Source: Chloroflexi bacterium bin125
GTDB taxonomy: Bacteria > Chloroflexota > Dehalococcoidia > Bin125
NCBI GenBank assembly: GCA_002239025.1
Contig: MPNM01000004.1
Location: 112,667 to 176,666 of the forward strand
DNA: 64,000 nucleotides
Direction of reading: 5' to 3'
Position numbers and translations under genes: made by a program. The first letter of the stretch is position 1. Each line of letters opens with the position of its first letter. Shown piece after piece: positions 54,459-63,921 of the stretch. The notes under the pieces were generated by a model that saw only the letters and a program-made list of their open reading frames with translations, had not been told where the DNA came from and did no database searches.

Positions 54459-54980
54459 CTACTCGAAGTCATCCATGTCGAGGGACTCAATGAAATCGCG
54501 GAAGGCGGACATCTTTTCGAGTTCTTCCGGCTTGACCGGTTCGGGACGGCCTTCCTCGTCACCTGCGACGAGCCCTTCGTCGTCGAGCAGCACACCGGCC
54601 TGATCGATCACGGAATCCTCGACGAAGATCGGAGCCTCAGCGCGGACCGCGAGCGCGATGGCGTCGGACGGTCGAGTATCGATCTCGACCTGCTCGTTGT
54701 TCACATCGAGGAACAGGCGCGCGAAATAGGTGTCGTTGCGGACTTCGGTGACGACGACCTTGGTCACGCTGGCGCCGAGTTCCTTCATCACATTGGTCAT
54801 CAGGTCATGGGTCATCGGTCGCTGGACGGATACATTCTGTAGCCGGATCGCGATGGCGTCGGCCTCGGCAGCGCCGATGTAGATGGTCAGGTAGCGGTCG
54901 GCGTCCTTCTCCTTTAGCACCACAACGCGGTTGTAGTTCATCAGCGAGACGCGAAGCGCTTCAATCGTGACTTCCTTCAT
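54459..54980 (-). CDS. Bifunctional nuclease family protein (DUF151)
   Basis: A 173-residue protein. The BFN/DUF151 domain spans residues 1-135: VVVLKEKDADRYLTIYIGAA, EADAIAIRLQNV, PMTHDLMTNVMKELGASVTK and the signature NDTYFARLFLDVNN with RPSDAIALAVRAEAPIFVED. A plant member shows RNase/DNase activity, while bacterial roles are mostly unknown. The acidic C-terminus (residues 135-173) is a variable extension. It is upstream of the atp operon on the same strand. Confidence 0.9.
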   Translation of the reverse strand: MKEVTIEALRVSLMNYNRVVVLKEKDADRYLTIYIGAAEADAIAIRLQNVSVQRPMTHDLMTNVMKELGASVTKVVVTEVRNDTYFARLFLDVNNEQVEIDTRPSDAIALAVRAEAPIFVEDSVIDQAGVLLDDEGLVAGDEEGRPEPVKPEELEKMSAFRDFIESLDMDDFE

Positions 54981-55110
54981 GTCGCGTGCCCTCCCCGATA
55001 CGTCCTACAGCGTCTGCCGTGTCAGATTAGCGTAGGCCGCGCGCTGAGGAATTGAGTTATCGCCGCAACAGCGATGCGCACAGCGATGCGCACAGTTGTC
55101 GAGCTGGGAA

Positions 55111-56445
55111 TCACTGTGGTGCTAGAGGCGGCGGTGGGTGCGTCGGACCTCGACGGCCCAGCCAGAGCGATCCGAGCGTCACCAGGAAGAGCCCACCTCC
55201 CAGGACGAACAGTCCCTGGCGGACGCCGGCGGCATCGGAGATCCCGCCGACCAACAACAGCGCCAACATCGAGACGGCGTTGGCGACCATGATCTGCGCG
55301 GAAAAGAGGCGACCACGCATCTCCGGCGGCGAGCGTTCCTGTAGCAGCGTCTGCGCTGGCGCATTGACCATTGCGTAGGCGACACCGAGTGGGAAGGCGA
55401 GAATCAGAGTCGCGAGCAGCAGCCAGTCTTGCGACGTATCACCGCTGCGCAGGAAGTCGAGCACACCAAACATGGTCACGATGACCGTGATCACGGCCAG
55501 ACCGATCGAGGCCATGATCGTGATGCCGATGCGATGTCCGTATCGAGGCACGAGGATGAGCGCCAGCAACGCGCCAGCGCCTGTGGGCCAGAAGACGAAG
55601 ACAGCGTCTTCCTCGGGCCGGCCGAGGACATCATGGACGAACTGCGGGACCAGCACGGCGAACATGAAGAGCAGCATGACGCCGGAGATCAGTTGAATCA
55701 GCGCGACGGCCGTCAGCCGATCCTGCCAGACCATGTTGGCGGCGGAGCGAATGTCGTTCATCGTGGTCGCAAGCGCAGCGCGGATCTGGCCGACATCATC
55801 GGCGACTCGGTGCGCGACCTTGTGCAGCGGACTCAGCGGGGGCAGCATCGCCAGCAGGAACGCTGAAGCGAACAAGGCAACCGCGCTGACGATGTAGGAG
55901 ACATCGAAGCCGAGCACCTTGAGCATGATCGGCGCGAGCATGACCAGCCCGATCAGTTGCATCGACATCGCCGTGAACTGGAACGCCGAATTGGCTGAGA
56001 GCAGTTGCTCTCGGGCAACAAAGCGCGGCAACGCAGCCGCTCCGGCAGGAATCGCAAACTGGCCGGCTGTCGCAGTCCCGAAAGCGACGGCATAGACCGC
56101 GCCGACAGAAACGTTGTCGGCGATCAGCAAGACCGCGGTCAGGCCGGAGCGGATGACCACAGCGATGATCAGCACTCGACGTTTGTCCATGCGGTCGAGC
56201 AGCACTCCCGCTCCGGCGCCCATCAGCACGGGCGGAGCGGCGAGGCAGATCACGAGCAGCGTCGCCGCGAAGGGCGACCCTGTCTGTTCGAGGACCCAGA
56301 TCAGCAGCACGAACTGCAGGGCCGAGTTGATGATCAGTTGGATGCCGGTCGCCGACCAGAGCGCCACGAACGGTCGGTTGCGGAAGAGATTGCCGACGGG
56401 CGGTGCAGGAGGCGTCGCCGCGTCAGAATCGGCGTCGCTGGTCAC
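55111..56445 (-). CDS. Major facilitator superfamily transporter
   Basis: A 444-residue membrane protein starting at GTG 56445, with about 12 hydrophobic helices. N-terminal NRPFVALWSATGIQLIINSA and the loop GVLLDRMDKRRVLI (the motif-A position between helices 2 and 3) suit the MFS_3-like efflux group of permeases related to macrolide or enterobactin exporters. The substrate is unknown. The start overlaps the pyrF stop (GTGA), a surprising coupling of an efflux protein with pyrimidine synthesis. Confidence 0.88.
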   Translation of the reverse strand: MTSDADSDAATPPAPPVGNLFRNRPFVALWSATGIQLIINSALQFVLLIWVLEQTGSPFAATLLVICLAAPPVLMGAGAGVLLDRMDKRRVLIIAVVIRSGLTAVLLIADNVSVGAVYAVAFGTATAGQFAIPAGAAALPRFVAREQLLSANSAFQFTAMSMQLIGLVMLAPIMLKVLGFDVSYIVSAVALFASAFLLAMLPPLSPLHKVAHRVADDVGQIRAALATTMNDIRSAANMVWQDRLTAVALIQLISGVMLLFMFAVLVPQFVHDVLGRPEEDAVFVFWPTGAGALLALILVPRYGHRIGITIMASIGLAVITVIVTMFGVLDFLRSGDTSQDWLLLATLILAFPLGVAYAMVNAPAQTLLQERSPPEMRGRLFSAQIMVANAVSMLALLLVGGISDAAGVRQGLFVLGGGLFLVTLGSLWLGRRGPTHPPPPLAPQ

Positions 56446-57275
56446 GACGGCCTGGGTGCGGCCTTCGCCGCGTTGGCTGCCTCGCGCAGGTCGGATGCTG
56501 CCTGCCTGATCTCATCTGCGCCGCCGGCGTAGATCACGGAGCGAGACGCCGAGACCAACAGGCCCCTGCCATCGGCGTCGACACCCGCAGACACTGATGC
56601 CTCCAGGTCTCCGCCCTGCGCGCCGATGCCCGGCAGCAGGATCGGCATCTCGGGGCAGCGGGCGCGAACCTGGGCCAGCTCATCGGGCCAGGTTGCGCCG
56701 ACAACCAGGCCCAGGTTGCGATGATGCTGCTCGGACCAGACCCGCGCTCGCTCGGCGACAGTCATGTAGAGCGGCTCGCCGCTCGCCATGCCCAGCGACT
56801 GCAGATCGGCCGCACCGGGATTCGAGGTTCGGCAGAGGGCAAATGCGCCACGGTCGGGACGATTGAGGAACGGCGCGACGGCGTCGCCGCCAAGGTACGG
56901 ATTGATCGTCAGTGCGTCGGCGCCGAACCAGTCGAACGCGGTCGCAGCGTAGGCCTCGGCGGTGTTGCCGATGTCGTTGCGCTTGGCATCGAGGATGACA
57001 AAGGCGTTCGGCGCAATCTGGCGGACCATGGCAATCGTGTCCTTGAGCGCCTGCCAGCCGACATTGCCGCCGGCCTCATAGAACGCCGACTGCGGCTTGT
57101 AGGCGCACACGAGGTCGGCCGTCGCCTCGATCACCCCAGTGTTGAAGGCGAGGATCTCATCTGGTGAGGTGCGAGCCGGTTGTGGATCGAGTCCGACGCA
57201 AATGAGCGAGTCGGAGGCGTCCATGGCTGCTGCGAGGTGTTGCGCGAAAGGCGCCCCTGAACGTGTATGTGACAT
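56442..57275 (-). CDS. pyrF: Orotidine 5'-phosphate decarboxylase (type 2)
   Basis: The ATG at 57275 gives 277 residues. It makes UMP in the last step of pyrimidine synthesis. The active-site motif DAKRNDIGNTAEAYA and the N-terminal LICVGLDPQP identify the long PyrF subfamily found in actinobacteria, Chloroflexota and relatives. ILLPGIGAQGGDL binds the phosphate. No other pyr gene is nearby. It is divergent from the comB-like gene by 45 bases. Confidence 0.93.
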   Translation of the reverse strand: MSHTRSGAPFAQHLAAAMDASDSLICVGLDPQPARTSPDEILAFNTGVIEATADLVCAYKPQSAFYEAGGNVGWQALKDTIAMVRQIAPNAFVILDAKRNDIGNTAEAYAATAFDWFGADALTINPYLGGDAVAPFLNRPDRGAFALCRTSNPGAADLQSLGMASGEPLYMTVAERARVWSEQHHRNLGLVVGATWPDELAQVRARCPEMPILLPGIGAQGGDLEASVSAGVDADGRGLLVSASRSVIYAGGADEIRQAASDLREAANAAKAAPRPS

Positions 57276-57319
57276 GCCGCAATCGTATCTCCCAGCCGGC
57301 CTCGTCGTAGGCTGCGGAG

Positions 57320-58084
57320 GTGTCAAAACGGGAATCCCCAGAGGTCCAGGTCTACTTCCAACCGCCCTCGGCGTCGGTGCTCCAGGGGACGTCGGTGATC
57401 GTCCTGGACATCTTCCGCGCGACCACAGTGCATGCCGCGCTGTTTGCCGGCGGGGCGGCGGCCGTGTATCCGGTTGCGGACTTCACAGCCGGCGTCAACC
57501 TGCGCGACTGCTTGCCGGGCAGTCGCTTGATCGGTGAGATCGGTGCGTTACCGCCACCGGAGGCCGACTTCGGCAACTCACCAACCGAGTTTGAATCAAT
57601 GGACGTCAGCGGCTGGACGGTCGTGCATGTAACCAGCAACGGTACGCGCACCTTGGTCGGGTCGATGGAGGCCGACCTGGTGCTGTCGGGCTGCCTGCGC
57701 AACATGTCGGCGTCGTTGGATTATGTACTGCAACAGGGATCGGCACAGATAGCCGTCGTTTGTAGTGGGGATCACGGCGGGACTGCGCCGTCGGTCGAGG
57801 ATTCGTTTGCCGCCGGCGCCTACGTGAACGGGCTTCGGCGTGTGCTGCCGGACATCGTGCTGCGTGGTGGCGCGAGGCTGGCGCTCAAGTTGTACCAGTC
57901 CTACGGTCGCGCTCCCAGCCGCGCCTTCGCCGATTCACCGCATGGTGATCATCTGCAGCGACTAGGGTTCCAGGCCGACTTCGCCTACGCGGGCAACATC
58001 GACGCAGACTCGACAGTCATCGCATTGACGTCGGACGGATCAGGACGGCCCGTCCTTGAGCGCGTCCCAGCTTTGCTGCATTGA
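57320..58084 (+). CDS. ComB-like 2-phosphosulfolactate phosphatase family protein
   Basis: A 254-residue protein starting at GTG 57320 with GGAG immediately upstream (short spacing). Family features are TSVIVLDIFRATTVHAALFA near the N-terminus, GEIGALPPPEADFGNSPTEF and HVTSNGTRTLVG, and AVVCSGDHGGTAPSVEDSFA late. The founding enzyme removes phosphate from 2-phosphosulfolactate in coenzyme M synthesis, but many bacteria without CoM carry homologues, so the true substrate is unknown. The 3' end overlaps the convergent DUF4129 gene by 45 bases. Confidence 0.85.
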   Translation: MSKRESPEVQVYFQPPSASVLQGTSVIVLDIFRATTVHAALFAGGAAAVYPVADFTAGVNLRDCLPGSRLIGEIGALPPPEADFGNSPTEFESMDVSGWTVVHVTSNGTRTLVGSMEADLVLSGCLRNMSASLDYVLQQGSAQIAVVCSGDHGGTAPSVEDSFAAGAYVNGLRRVLPDIVLRGGARLALKLYQSYGRAPSRAFADSPHGDHLQRLGFQADFAYAGNIDADSTVIALTSDGSGRPVLERVPALLH

Positions 58085-59503
58085 GTTCATCTCCGCCCGG
58101 CTGGGTTGGCGTCCGCCGTAGCGAAAGTCGCTGAACGCCGACGAGATCCGTCTGGGAGTCGGGCTATGGTACTGGCGCTCGAGCGCCTCCGAAAACTGCA
58201 ACGGCGTGCGGTGGATGGCTCGGATCTGACCCTTGGTTTCGGCGTGCCGCAGCACGTCGAAATAGAGTTCGGCGATAGGCGCGTCGGCCACGTGGGTCTC
58301 ACCACCACGCTGGAACCGGGAGCGTAGACCACGCAAGCCCGAGAGCAGGTCGCCCATCACATCAGCCTCGGACCACAGGGACTCTCGGACCTCTTCCACT
58401 CGGGCTTCCCGGTTTACGAAACGTCGGAACAGATAGAAGGCAAGCAGCGCGAAGACGAGAACCGCGCCGATCCCGCCAAAGACACGTGCCAACACGATTC
58501 CCGGCGTTGGATCGGGCTCGGCCTGTTCCTCGCCATCGACATCCAGGGGCCTGCCGACACCCTCACCGAGCTGCTCAAACACTTCCTGGTTCGGCTGGCC
58601 AATCACTTCTTTGAGCTGCTCAAACACCCAGAACAGCGGCCAGAACATGTACGAGATCGCTGTGATGATCGCGCGCAGTACGACGCCGAGCACGCTGAGT
58701 ACCGGCTCAACCACTCCGGAGCCCGCGACCAGACCTACGACTCCCGTCACCAGCAGCAAGAAAATCACAACACCAAACACCAACGCGATCAGCGTCGCGG
58801 CGATCGATGCTCCCGTCTGAGCGGCGCCTAGTCCCTGGACCTGGTCGGTGTTGGCCGCGTTCTTCAGTGCGACCGCGAGCAGGCAAACGACAACCCAGAC
58901 GACGGCCAGCCCCCGAACGTGGGACTCAACACCGGCGTTATCTGCCAACGGAAACGAAATGGCGATCAGGATTAGTCCGAAGACTGCGTAGTTGGCGAAC
59001 GGACGCTCGACCAGATCACTGCTGCCCAGCGAGACACCGCGAAACCAGATTGGGATCAACATCAAGGCGGCGAAGAGCTGGTCGATTTCGCCGGGAATGA
59101 ATGTGCCGTCATCGAGCATGACCTGCTCACGCCAGACAAGACTCGACGGACGTCCCAGTTCGAGGACCCAGGACATGTTCCAGATCCGGGCGGTTTCGGA
59201 CAGGTCGATCGAGCCGATGACTTGCAGGGCGATCAGGGTGAGTCCCAAACCCAGCCAGAAGCGCTTCTTCATCGAAAACTCGGGATTGCCCAGCCAACGT
59301 GACACCAGGAACCCGAGCACGACAGTCCCGCCGACAGCCCATACAGATAGCGTTTCGCCGGCGTCGTAGGCAATCAGCCGCGGAATCAACTTTGCGAGCA
59401 GGACGAGCAAGATGATCTCTGACAGCAGCAGCGCGGCCGTGTAGGCGTGCTCGGTTCTGCGCCCGGCGGTCAACGCGCCAATGGTCGTCGCGGCTGCGCT
59501 CAT
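58040..59503 (-). CDS. DUF4129-domain membrane protein
   Basis: A 487-residue protein with about nine membrane helices in the first 350 residues and a cytoplasmic C-terminal DUF4129-like domain (ELYFDVLRHAETKGQIRAIH, RTPLQFSEALERQYHSP, ISSAFSDFRYGGRQPSR). It is third in an operon with MoxR and DUF58 proteins; such clusters often include a transglutaminase-like protein and are thought to assemble or activate surface proteins. The start overlaps the DUF58 stop (ATGA). No transglutaminase Cys-His-Asp triad is seen. Confidence 0.8.
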   Translation of the reverse strand: MSAAATTIGALTAGRRTEHAYTAALLLSEIILLVLLAKLIPRLIAYDAGETLSVWAVGGTVVLGFLVSRWLGNPEFSMKKRFWLGLGLTLIALQVIGSIDLSETARIWNMSWVLELGRPSSLVWREQVMLDDGTFIPGEIDQLFAALMLIPIWFRGVSLGSSDLVERPFANYAVFGLILIAISFPLADNAGVESHVRGLAVVWVVVCLLAVALKNAANTDQVQGLGAAQTGASIAATLIALVFGVVIFLLLVTGVVGLVAGSGVVEPVLSVLGVVLRAIITAISYMFWPLFWVFEQLKEVIGQPNQEVFEQLGEGVGRPLDVDGEEQAEPDPTPGIVLARVFGGIGAVLVFALLAFYLFRRFVNREARVEEVRESLWSEADVMGDLLSGLRGLRSRFQRGGETHVADAPIAELYFDVLRHAETKGQIRAIHRTPLQFSEALERQYHSPTPRRISSAFSDFRYGGRQPSRAEMNSMQQSWDALKDGPS

Positions 59504-61068
59504 GAAGATCGATCCGGCCGCGACCAGGGGTTGTCGGGCCTCGAGGCAGCTGCCGCCGTCTCAGGATCAGCGGAAGGAGCTACCGCCGACATCGCCACAG
59601 GCTGGGCCGCATCCTCCGTCCCGTTTGGAGATTCGTCGGCTCCGACAAACGTCGGCAGGTCGACGGCTTCCGTCGGCTCGGCGGGTCGCTGGCTGGCGTA
59701 GAGGCGATCCGTGCGCGCCCATGGTCCTGACTCACCGACCCGCTCGAAGTGCAGACCCTCGAGCGCGGACCGAATGTCGTAGACCGGCGACTCGGCGAAT
59801 GTGGACGGCGGATCGTCGATTCCGACGTAGATCAACGCAATCTGGGTGCCGTGTCGCTTGAGCCGATGCAGCGAGGACTCAAGCGCCGGCGTCAACACTG
59901 CGGTGACGAGCGCCAGTGTCGAGCCGTAACCCAGACGCTCTTCGCTGAGCATGTGTTCGATGCGCACGAGGGTGAACACGTCGGCCATCGACAGCGCTTC
60001 GAGAATGTGCGTCATCTGTCCTGGTGCGCGCGAAGGCGGGACACGAATGGCGGTGTCATGTCCCGGCCAGGTGCAGTTGGCGAGTAGGCCGACGGGCACG
60101 CGATCCTGTGAGAAGTCGTTGGCGAGCGAGGCCGCGACAGAAACGGCCCGCTCGAAAATGTCGCCAAAGAATCCTTGCCAGGCGTGCGGCAGTGTTGAAA
60201 CGTTCAGCGCGACGATTGCCACGAGGTCGCTTGACGGGTCATAGACACGCGATTGCAACTCTTGCCGACGTGCGGTGGCTTTCCAGTCGACTTTCTTCAT
60301 CGGATCGCCGGGCCGGTAATCGCGGATCGTTTGCAGTCGGGTTGGGTCCTCGAACAGCCGTTGGCCGCCGCGACGTTCCCCCTGCGGTCGCAACTGCGGC
60401 AGACCGAGCCGGTCAAGCGCGATTACTTCCGGATACACCCACAACGTGTGCTCAGCCTCGTCGGTTCGCTCGCGCCGATAGACCCCGAAGAGGTCGCCCG
60501 ACTTGAGGTCAATCCGAGCCAGTTGGAAATGGCCACGCGTCAGGAGGGGGATGTCAAACGTCCAGGTCAACCGCTCGTACCATCGCATCGATGTCGAGCG
60601 CACGACGACACCTTCGTTGGGCGCTGACTCATGCAGTTTGCTGAAGGGCTGAGTGGACGGCTCGAGAATCTCGGGCAGATTGATCCGCACCTGGAGCGCA
60701 GTTAAGGGAATGATCTTGAGATTTTCCAGCTTCAGTGTGAGTCCCAGCGTCTCACCAACAAATGCGTGAGTCTGTGAGATCTCGACTTGGGATTCCAGCC
60801 GATTGAGGGCGTAGCGGGTCCAGGTCCAGGCGGCCCAACCGGCGACCAGGACGGTCGCGGCGACGAGTGAAATGATGATTTCGCCAGCAGAGACGCCGAT
60901 GACCACCACCAAGACGGCGGCCGCTGGCCAAATGGCGCGGATGAAGCGGTTGTCGTGCCGGAAACCCCACTCGCCGGAGACGATCTTCTTTTCCCGATCG
61001 TCACGGCGAGCCTCGGCCTCGAACTCGGTCAACATGCCGCCACCGCCCATGCCGCCCATCATCGACAT
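59500..61068 (-). CDS. DUF58 domain-containing protein
   Basis: A 522-residue protein with two membrane helices near the N-terminus (AIWPAAAVLVVVIGVSAGEI and the next) and a DUF58 core after residue ~150: RGHFQLARIDLKSGDLFGVY, GQRLFEDPTRLQTIRDYRPG and DPMKKVDWKATARRQELQSR. A von Willebrand factor A-like fold follows. The Gly/Met-rich start and the long Ala/Pro-rich C-terminus are low-complexity. Together with the MoxR ATPase it likely forms a chaperone-like pair. Confidence 0.88.
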   Translation of the reverse strand: MSMMGGMGGGGMLTEFEAEARRDDREKKIVSGEWGFRHDNRFIRAIWPAAAVLVVVIGVSAGEIIISLVAATVLVAGWAAWTWTRYALNRLESQVEISQTHAFVGETLGLTLKLENLKIIPLTALQVRINLPEILEPSTQPFSKLHESAPNEGVVVRSTSMRWYERLTWTFDIPLLTRGHFQLARIDLKSGDLFGVYRRERTDEAEHTLWVYPEVIALDRLGLPQLRPQGERRGGQRLFEDPTRLQTIRDYRPGDPMKKVDWKATARRQELQSRVYDPSSDLVAIVALNVSTLPHAWQGFFGDIFERAVSVAASLANDFSQDRVPVGLLANCTWPGHDTAIRVPPSRAPGQMTHILEALSMADVFTLVRIEHMLSEERLGYGSTLALVTAVLTPALESSLHRLKRHGTQIALIYVGIDDPPSTFAESPVYDIRSALEGLHFERVGESGPWARTDRLYASQRPAEPTEAVDLPTFVGADESPNGTEDAAQPVAMSAVAPSADPETAAAASRPDNPWSRPDRSS

Positions 61069-61097
61069 GGCGAACCTCCTCGAACTCCCGGAATGAG

Positions 61098-62081
61098 TTA
61101 GCTACCGGCGGCAGCGGCTTCAATCGGCACTGGAACGCGGCTCAGCATCTGTTCGAGCAACGATTCCGGTGTCGACGAGCGCAAGCGAGCGTCGGCGGAG
61201 AGCATCAATCGGTGAGGCAGGACGACTCGCGCCATTTCCTGCACATCATCGGGCAGCACGAAGTCGCGGCCGCGAATAGCGGCCAGGGCGCGGGTCGTGC
61301 GCAGGAGCGCTAGCGACGCTCGCGGGGAAGCGCCGAGTTCGAACGCCTTCTCCTGTCGGGAGGCCTGCACGATCTCAACGATGTAGCCGCGCACGGTCTC
61401 GCTGACTCGAACGTCCTCCACCGTCTTGACCATCTGCCGCAGTTGCTCGGATTCGACCACTGGATTCAGTTCTTCCAGTGGCTGCGAGCGTTCGAAGCGT
61501 TGCAGAATGGCGTCCTCCTCGGCGGCGTCCGGATAGCCCATGCGCAGTCGCAGGAGGAAACGGTCAAGCTGCGCCTCGGGCAGCGGGAACGTGCCTTCGA
61601 GTTCAACCGGATTTTGCGTCGCGATCACGAGGAACGGACGCGGCATGGCCATCGTCTCTCCCTCGACGGTGAGCTGACGCTCTTCCATCGCTTCGAGCAG
61701 CGCTGCCTGGGTTCTGGGCGAGGCGCGGTTGATCTCGTCGGCGAGCACGAGTTGAGCTAGCAGCGGTCCCGCGCGGAACTCGAACTCGCCCGACTTCTGG
61801 TTGTAGATGTTGACCCCAGTTACATCTGAAGGCAGCAGGTCGGGTGTGAATTGGATGCGGCGGAATGAGCAGCCAATCGAGCGGGCGAAGGACTTGGCCA
61901 GCATCGTCTTGCCCAGTCCGGGGACGTCATCGAGCAGAATGTGGCCTTCGGAGAGGATGGCGGCGAGCGTGTAGTCCAAGACCTGCTCACGACCGACGAT
62001 CACGCGGCCCACATTCTCGCGTACGCGGGCGGCCACTTCCGCGACATCAGCGAGGGTGGGCGGCAGCATGGTTGTAGTCAT
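61098..62081 (-). CDS. MoxR-family AAA+ ATPase
   Basis: A 327-residue ATPase. Walker A is DDVPGLGKTMLAKSFARS, Walker B is LVLADEINRASPRTQAALLE, sensor 1 is LVIATQNPVELEGTFPLPEA and the arginine-finger region is LDRFLLRLRMGYP. The C-terminal lid contains LGASPRASLALLRTTRALAA. MoxR proteins act with DUF58/VWA partners in maturation of enzyme complexes; the client here is unknown. First of a three-gene operon. Confidence 0.93.
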   Translation of the reverse strand: MTTTMLPPTLADVAEVAARVRENVGRVIVGREQVLDYTLAAILSEGHILLDDVPGLGKTMLAKSFARSIGCSFRRIQFTPDLLPSDVTGVNIYNQKSGEFEFRAGPLLAQLVLADEINRASPRTQAALLEAMEERQLTVEGETMAMPRPFLVIATQNPVELEGTFPLPEAQLDRFLLRLRMGYPDAAEEDAILQRFERSQPLEELNPVVESEQLRQMVKTVEDVRVSETVRGYIVEIVQASRQEKAFELGASPRASLALLRTTRALAAIRGRDFVLPDDVQEMARVVLPHRLMLSADARLRSSTPESLLEQMLSRVPVPIEAAAAGS

Positions 62082-62170
62082 TCGGCAAGGCTATCAGCAG
62101 GTCTGGCGCCGACTCCGACAGGGCTGCGAGTAGCATCTGACCGATGCAGACACAGCGAGGAGCATGCGAC

Positions 62171-63436
62171 ATGCGGGCGGAAATCATCAGCATCGGCACC
62201 GAAATCCTGATGGGCGAGATTCTTGATACCAACGCTCGCTTCATGGCGCAGCGTTTGCCGGCGATGGGCATCGATCTCTACTACATGCACCAAATCGGCG
62301 ACAACAAGGAACGGCTGGTTGATCTGATCAAAACGGCCAAGGATCGCTCGGATGTTGTGCTGCTCACCGGCGGTCTGGGTCCGACCGAAGACGACGTGAC
62401 GCGCGACGCGATTGCGGAATCCGTTGGTGAGGAAGCGTACGTCGTGCCCGAACTGGAAGCACACCTGCGCAACTTCTTCGAGCGTCGAGGCGGGCGCATG
62501 CCTGAGCAGAACGTGAAGCAGGCGACGATCATTCCTTCCGGAGAATCGGTGCCGAATCCACGTGGTACCGCGCCTGGATGGTGGGTCGACAAGGACGGCG
62601 CGATCATCGTCGCGATGCCCGGTCCGCCGGCCGAAATGACCGGCATGTGGGAGAACGATGTGGCACCACGTCTCCTGGCGCGATCGGACGGTGGCGTGCT
62701 GATTTCCAGGACGCTCAAGACCACCGGTCTGGGCGAGTCGATGCTCGACGAATTGCTGGGTGACCTGCGACATCAGCCCGATCCCACGGTCGGCGTCTAC
62801 CACAAGGCCGACGGCGTGCATGTCCGTCTGGCCTCGAAGGCGGTGTACGAAGACATCGCTCGCGACCGAATCGCACCAGTTGAGCAGCAGATCCGCTCGA
62901 TGCTCGGGGACGCGATCTGGGGCGTCGACGAGGACACGTTTCAGGAGGCGGTCGGCGGATTGCTCAAAGAACGTGGCATGACGATCGCCGTGATGGAGTC
63001 CTGCACGGGCGGCCTACTGGCCAGCACGATCACCGACGTACCCGGCGCCAGCAGTTACTTCCGCGGCGGCCTGGTCTCCTACACGGCCGAGGCGAAGATC
63101 CAGTACGGCGTGGACGCCGGAACCATTGAAGAACATGGCGTCGTCTCGAACGAGACCGCTGCCGCCATGGCCGGTGCGGTGCGGCGACAGTTCGACGCAG
63201 ACATCGGCGTCGGCATCACCGGCGTCGCGGGTCCGGAGCCGCACGGCGGTCAGCCGGTCGGAGCGGTCTGCCTGGCTGTCGAGACGCCGGTCGAGAGCTA
63301 CGCCACGGGCTACACGTTCGCCCAGACCAGAGCGGCCATCAAAGCGAGGGCCGTGACATCAGCGTTAACGCTGATTCGTCGCGCCGCGCTTGGCGAGTTG
63401 ATGTCTGGATCGTCGGGCGTGTACCGGCGGCTGTAA
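62171..63436 (+). CDS. cinA: CinA family protein (competence/damage-inducible; NMN amidohydrolase domain)
   Basis: The ATG at 62171 follows GAGGAG and gives 421 residues. The N-terminal molybdopterin-binding-like COG1058 domain has EIISIGTEILMGEILDTNAR and LTGGLGPTEDDVTRDAIAE. The C-terminal PncC-type domain (from about 265) has AVMESCTGGLLASTITDVPG and GVGITGVAGPEPHGGQPVG. Such proteins deamidate nicotinamide mononucleotide and hydrolyse ADP-ribose in pyridine nucleotide repair. recA is not within view downstream. Confidence 0.93.
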   Translation: MRAEIISIGTEILMGEILDTNARFMAQRLPAMGIDLYYMHQIGDNKERLVDLIKTAKDRSDVVLLTGGLGPTEDDVTRDAIAESVGEEAYVVPELEAHLRNFFERRGGRMPEQNVKQATIIPSGESVPNPRGTAPGWWVDKDGAIIVAMPGPPAEMTGMWENDVAPRLLARSDGGVLISRTLKTTGLGESMLDELLGDLRHQPDPTVGVYHKADGVHVRLASKAVYEDIARDRIAPVEQQIRSMLGDAIWGVDEDTFQEAVGGLLKERGMTIAVMESCTGGLLASTITDVPGASSYFRGGLVSYTAEAKIQYGVDAGTIEEHGVVSNETAAAMAGAVRRQFDADIGVGITGVAGPEPHGGQPVGAVCLAVETPVESYATGYTFAQTRAAIKARAVTSALTLIRRAALGELMSGSSGVYRRL

Positions 63437-63438
63437 GA

Positions 63439-63921
63439 ATGCCTCAACCCGACTCTGGTTCTGCTGGCGACACCGAACCACCGCTTGATGTTGCCGCGTG
63501 GCATCTTCAGATGCTCTTGATGTCAGTCGGTAGCTTCGACGGCAAAATCATGTTTCTCACGGCTCTCAACGTCGCGGGAATGAGCGCGATGATTGGAATC
63601 TTGATCGCCGCTGAGCCAACTGCCTGGCTAGTCGGTTTGGGGTTCGTGATTTCAAGCATTTGCGTTGCGATTGGTCTTGGAGCGCTGTGGTCGGCGAATC
63701 TGCAGCAGTTCCCTAGCCCTGACCAGCTACTGAGCACCGCTCGCGAGGTAGGAAACCAACCACAGGAACTGGTCCGGCGACACTTCGCATCGATTCGCGA
63801 TGCAACTGATGTTGCTGATGCTCAGCTGCAGTTTCGCATCCGCACCATGCGAACGCTGCTAGTGAGCACGCCGCTCGCGCTGATTGTCATCATCGCGGCA
63901 GCACTCACGTCGGTCTCATAG
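63439..63921 (+). CDS. Small membrane protein of unknown function
   Basis: A 160-residue protein starting two bases after cinA. Two membrane helices lie close together (FLTALNVAGMSAMIGILIAA and WLVGLGFVISSICVAIGLGA), followed by a soluble helical stretch (~residues 90-135) and a C-terminal helix (LLVSTPLALIVIIAAALTS). The layout with SFDGKIMFLTALN before helix 1 faintly recalls the 2TM plus C-terminal helix effectors seen in nucleotide-signal defence systems, but no cyclase is nearby, so I leave it unassigned. From 63922 to 64000 I see only a short hairpin (63950-63961). Confidence 0.7.
   Translation: MPQPDSGSAGDTEPPLDVAAWHLQMLLMSVGSFDGKIMFLTALNVAGMSAMIGILIAAEPTAWLVGLGFVISSICVAIGLGALWSANLQQFPSPDQLLSTAREVGNQPQELVRRHFASIRDATDVADAQLQFRIRTMRTLLVSTPLALIVIIAAALTSVS

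Noticed and set aside
55050..55113. Minus-strand stretch reading LDNC...CCGDN, resembling the mini-gene tail of 33204-33362
   Set aside because: The frame has a stop just upstream, no start codon, lacks YGxPGC and contains a duplicated 9-base word. An 11-base match is not enough to call a fourth copy.
63439..63921. Nucleotide-signalling defence effector
   Set aside because: The helix layout is only vaguely similar and there is no cyclase or sensor gene in the visible neighbourhood.
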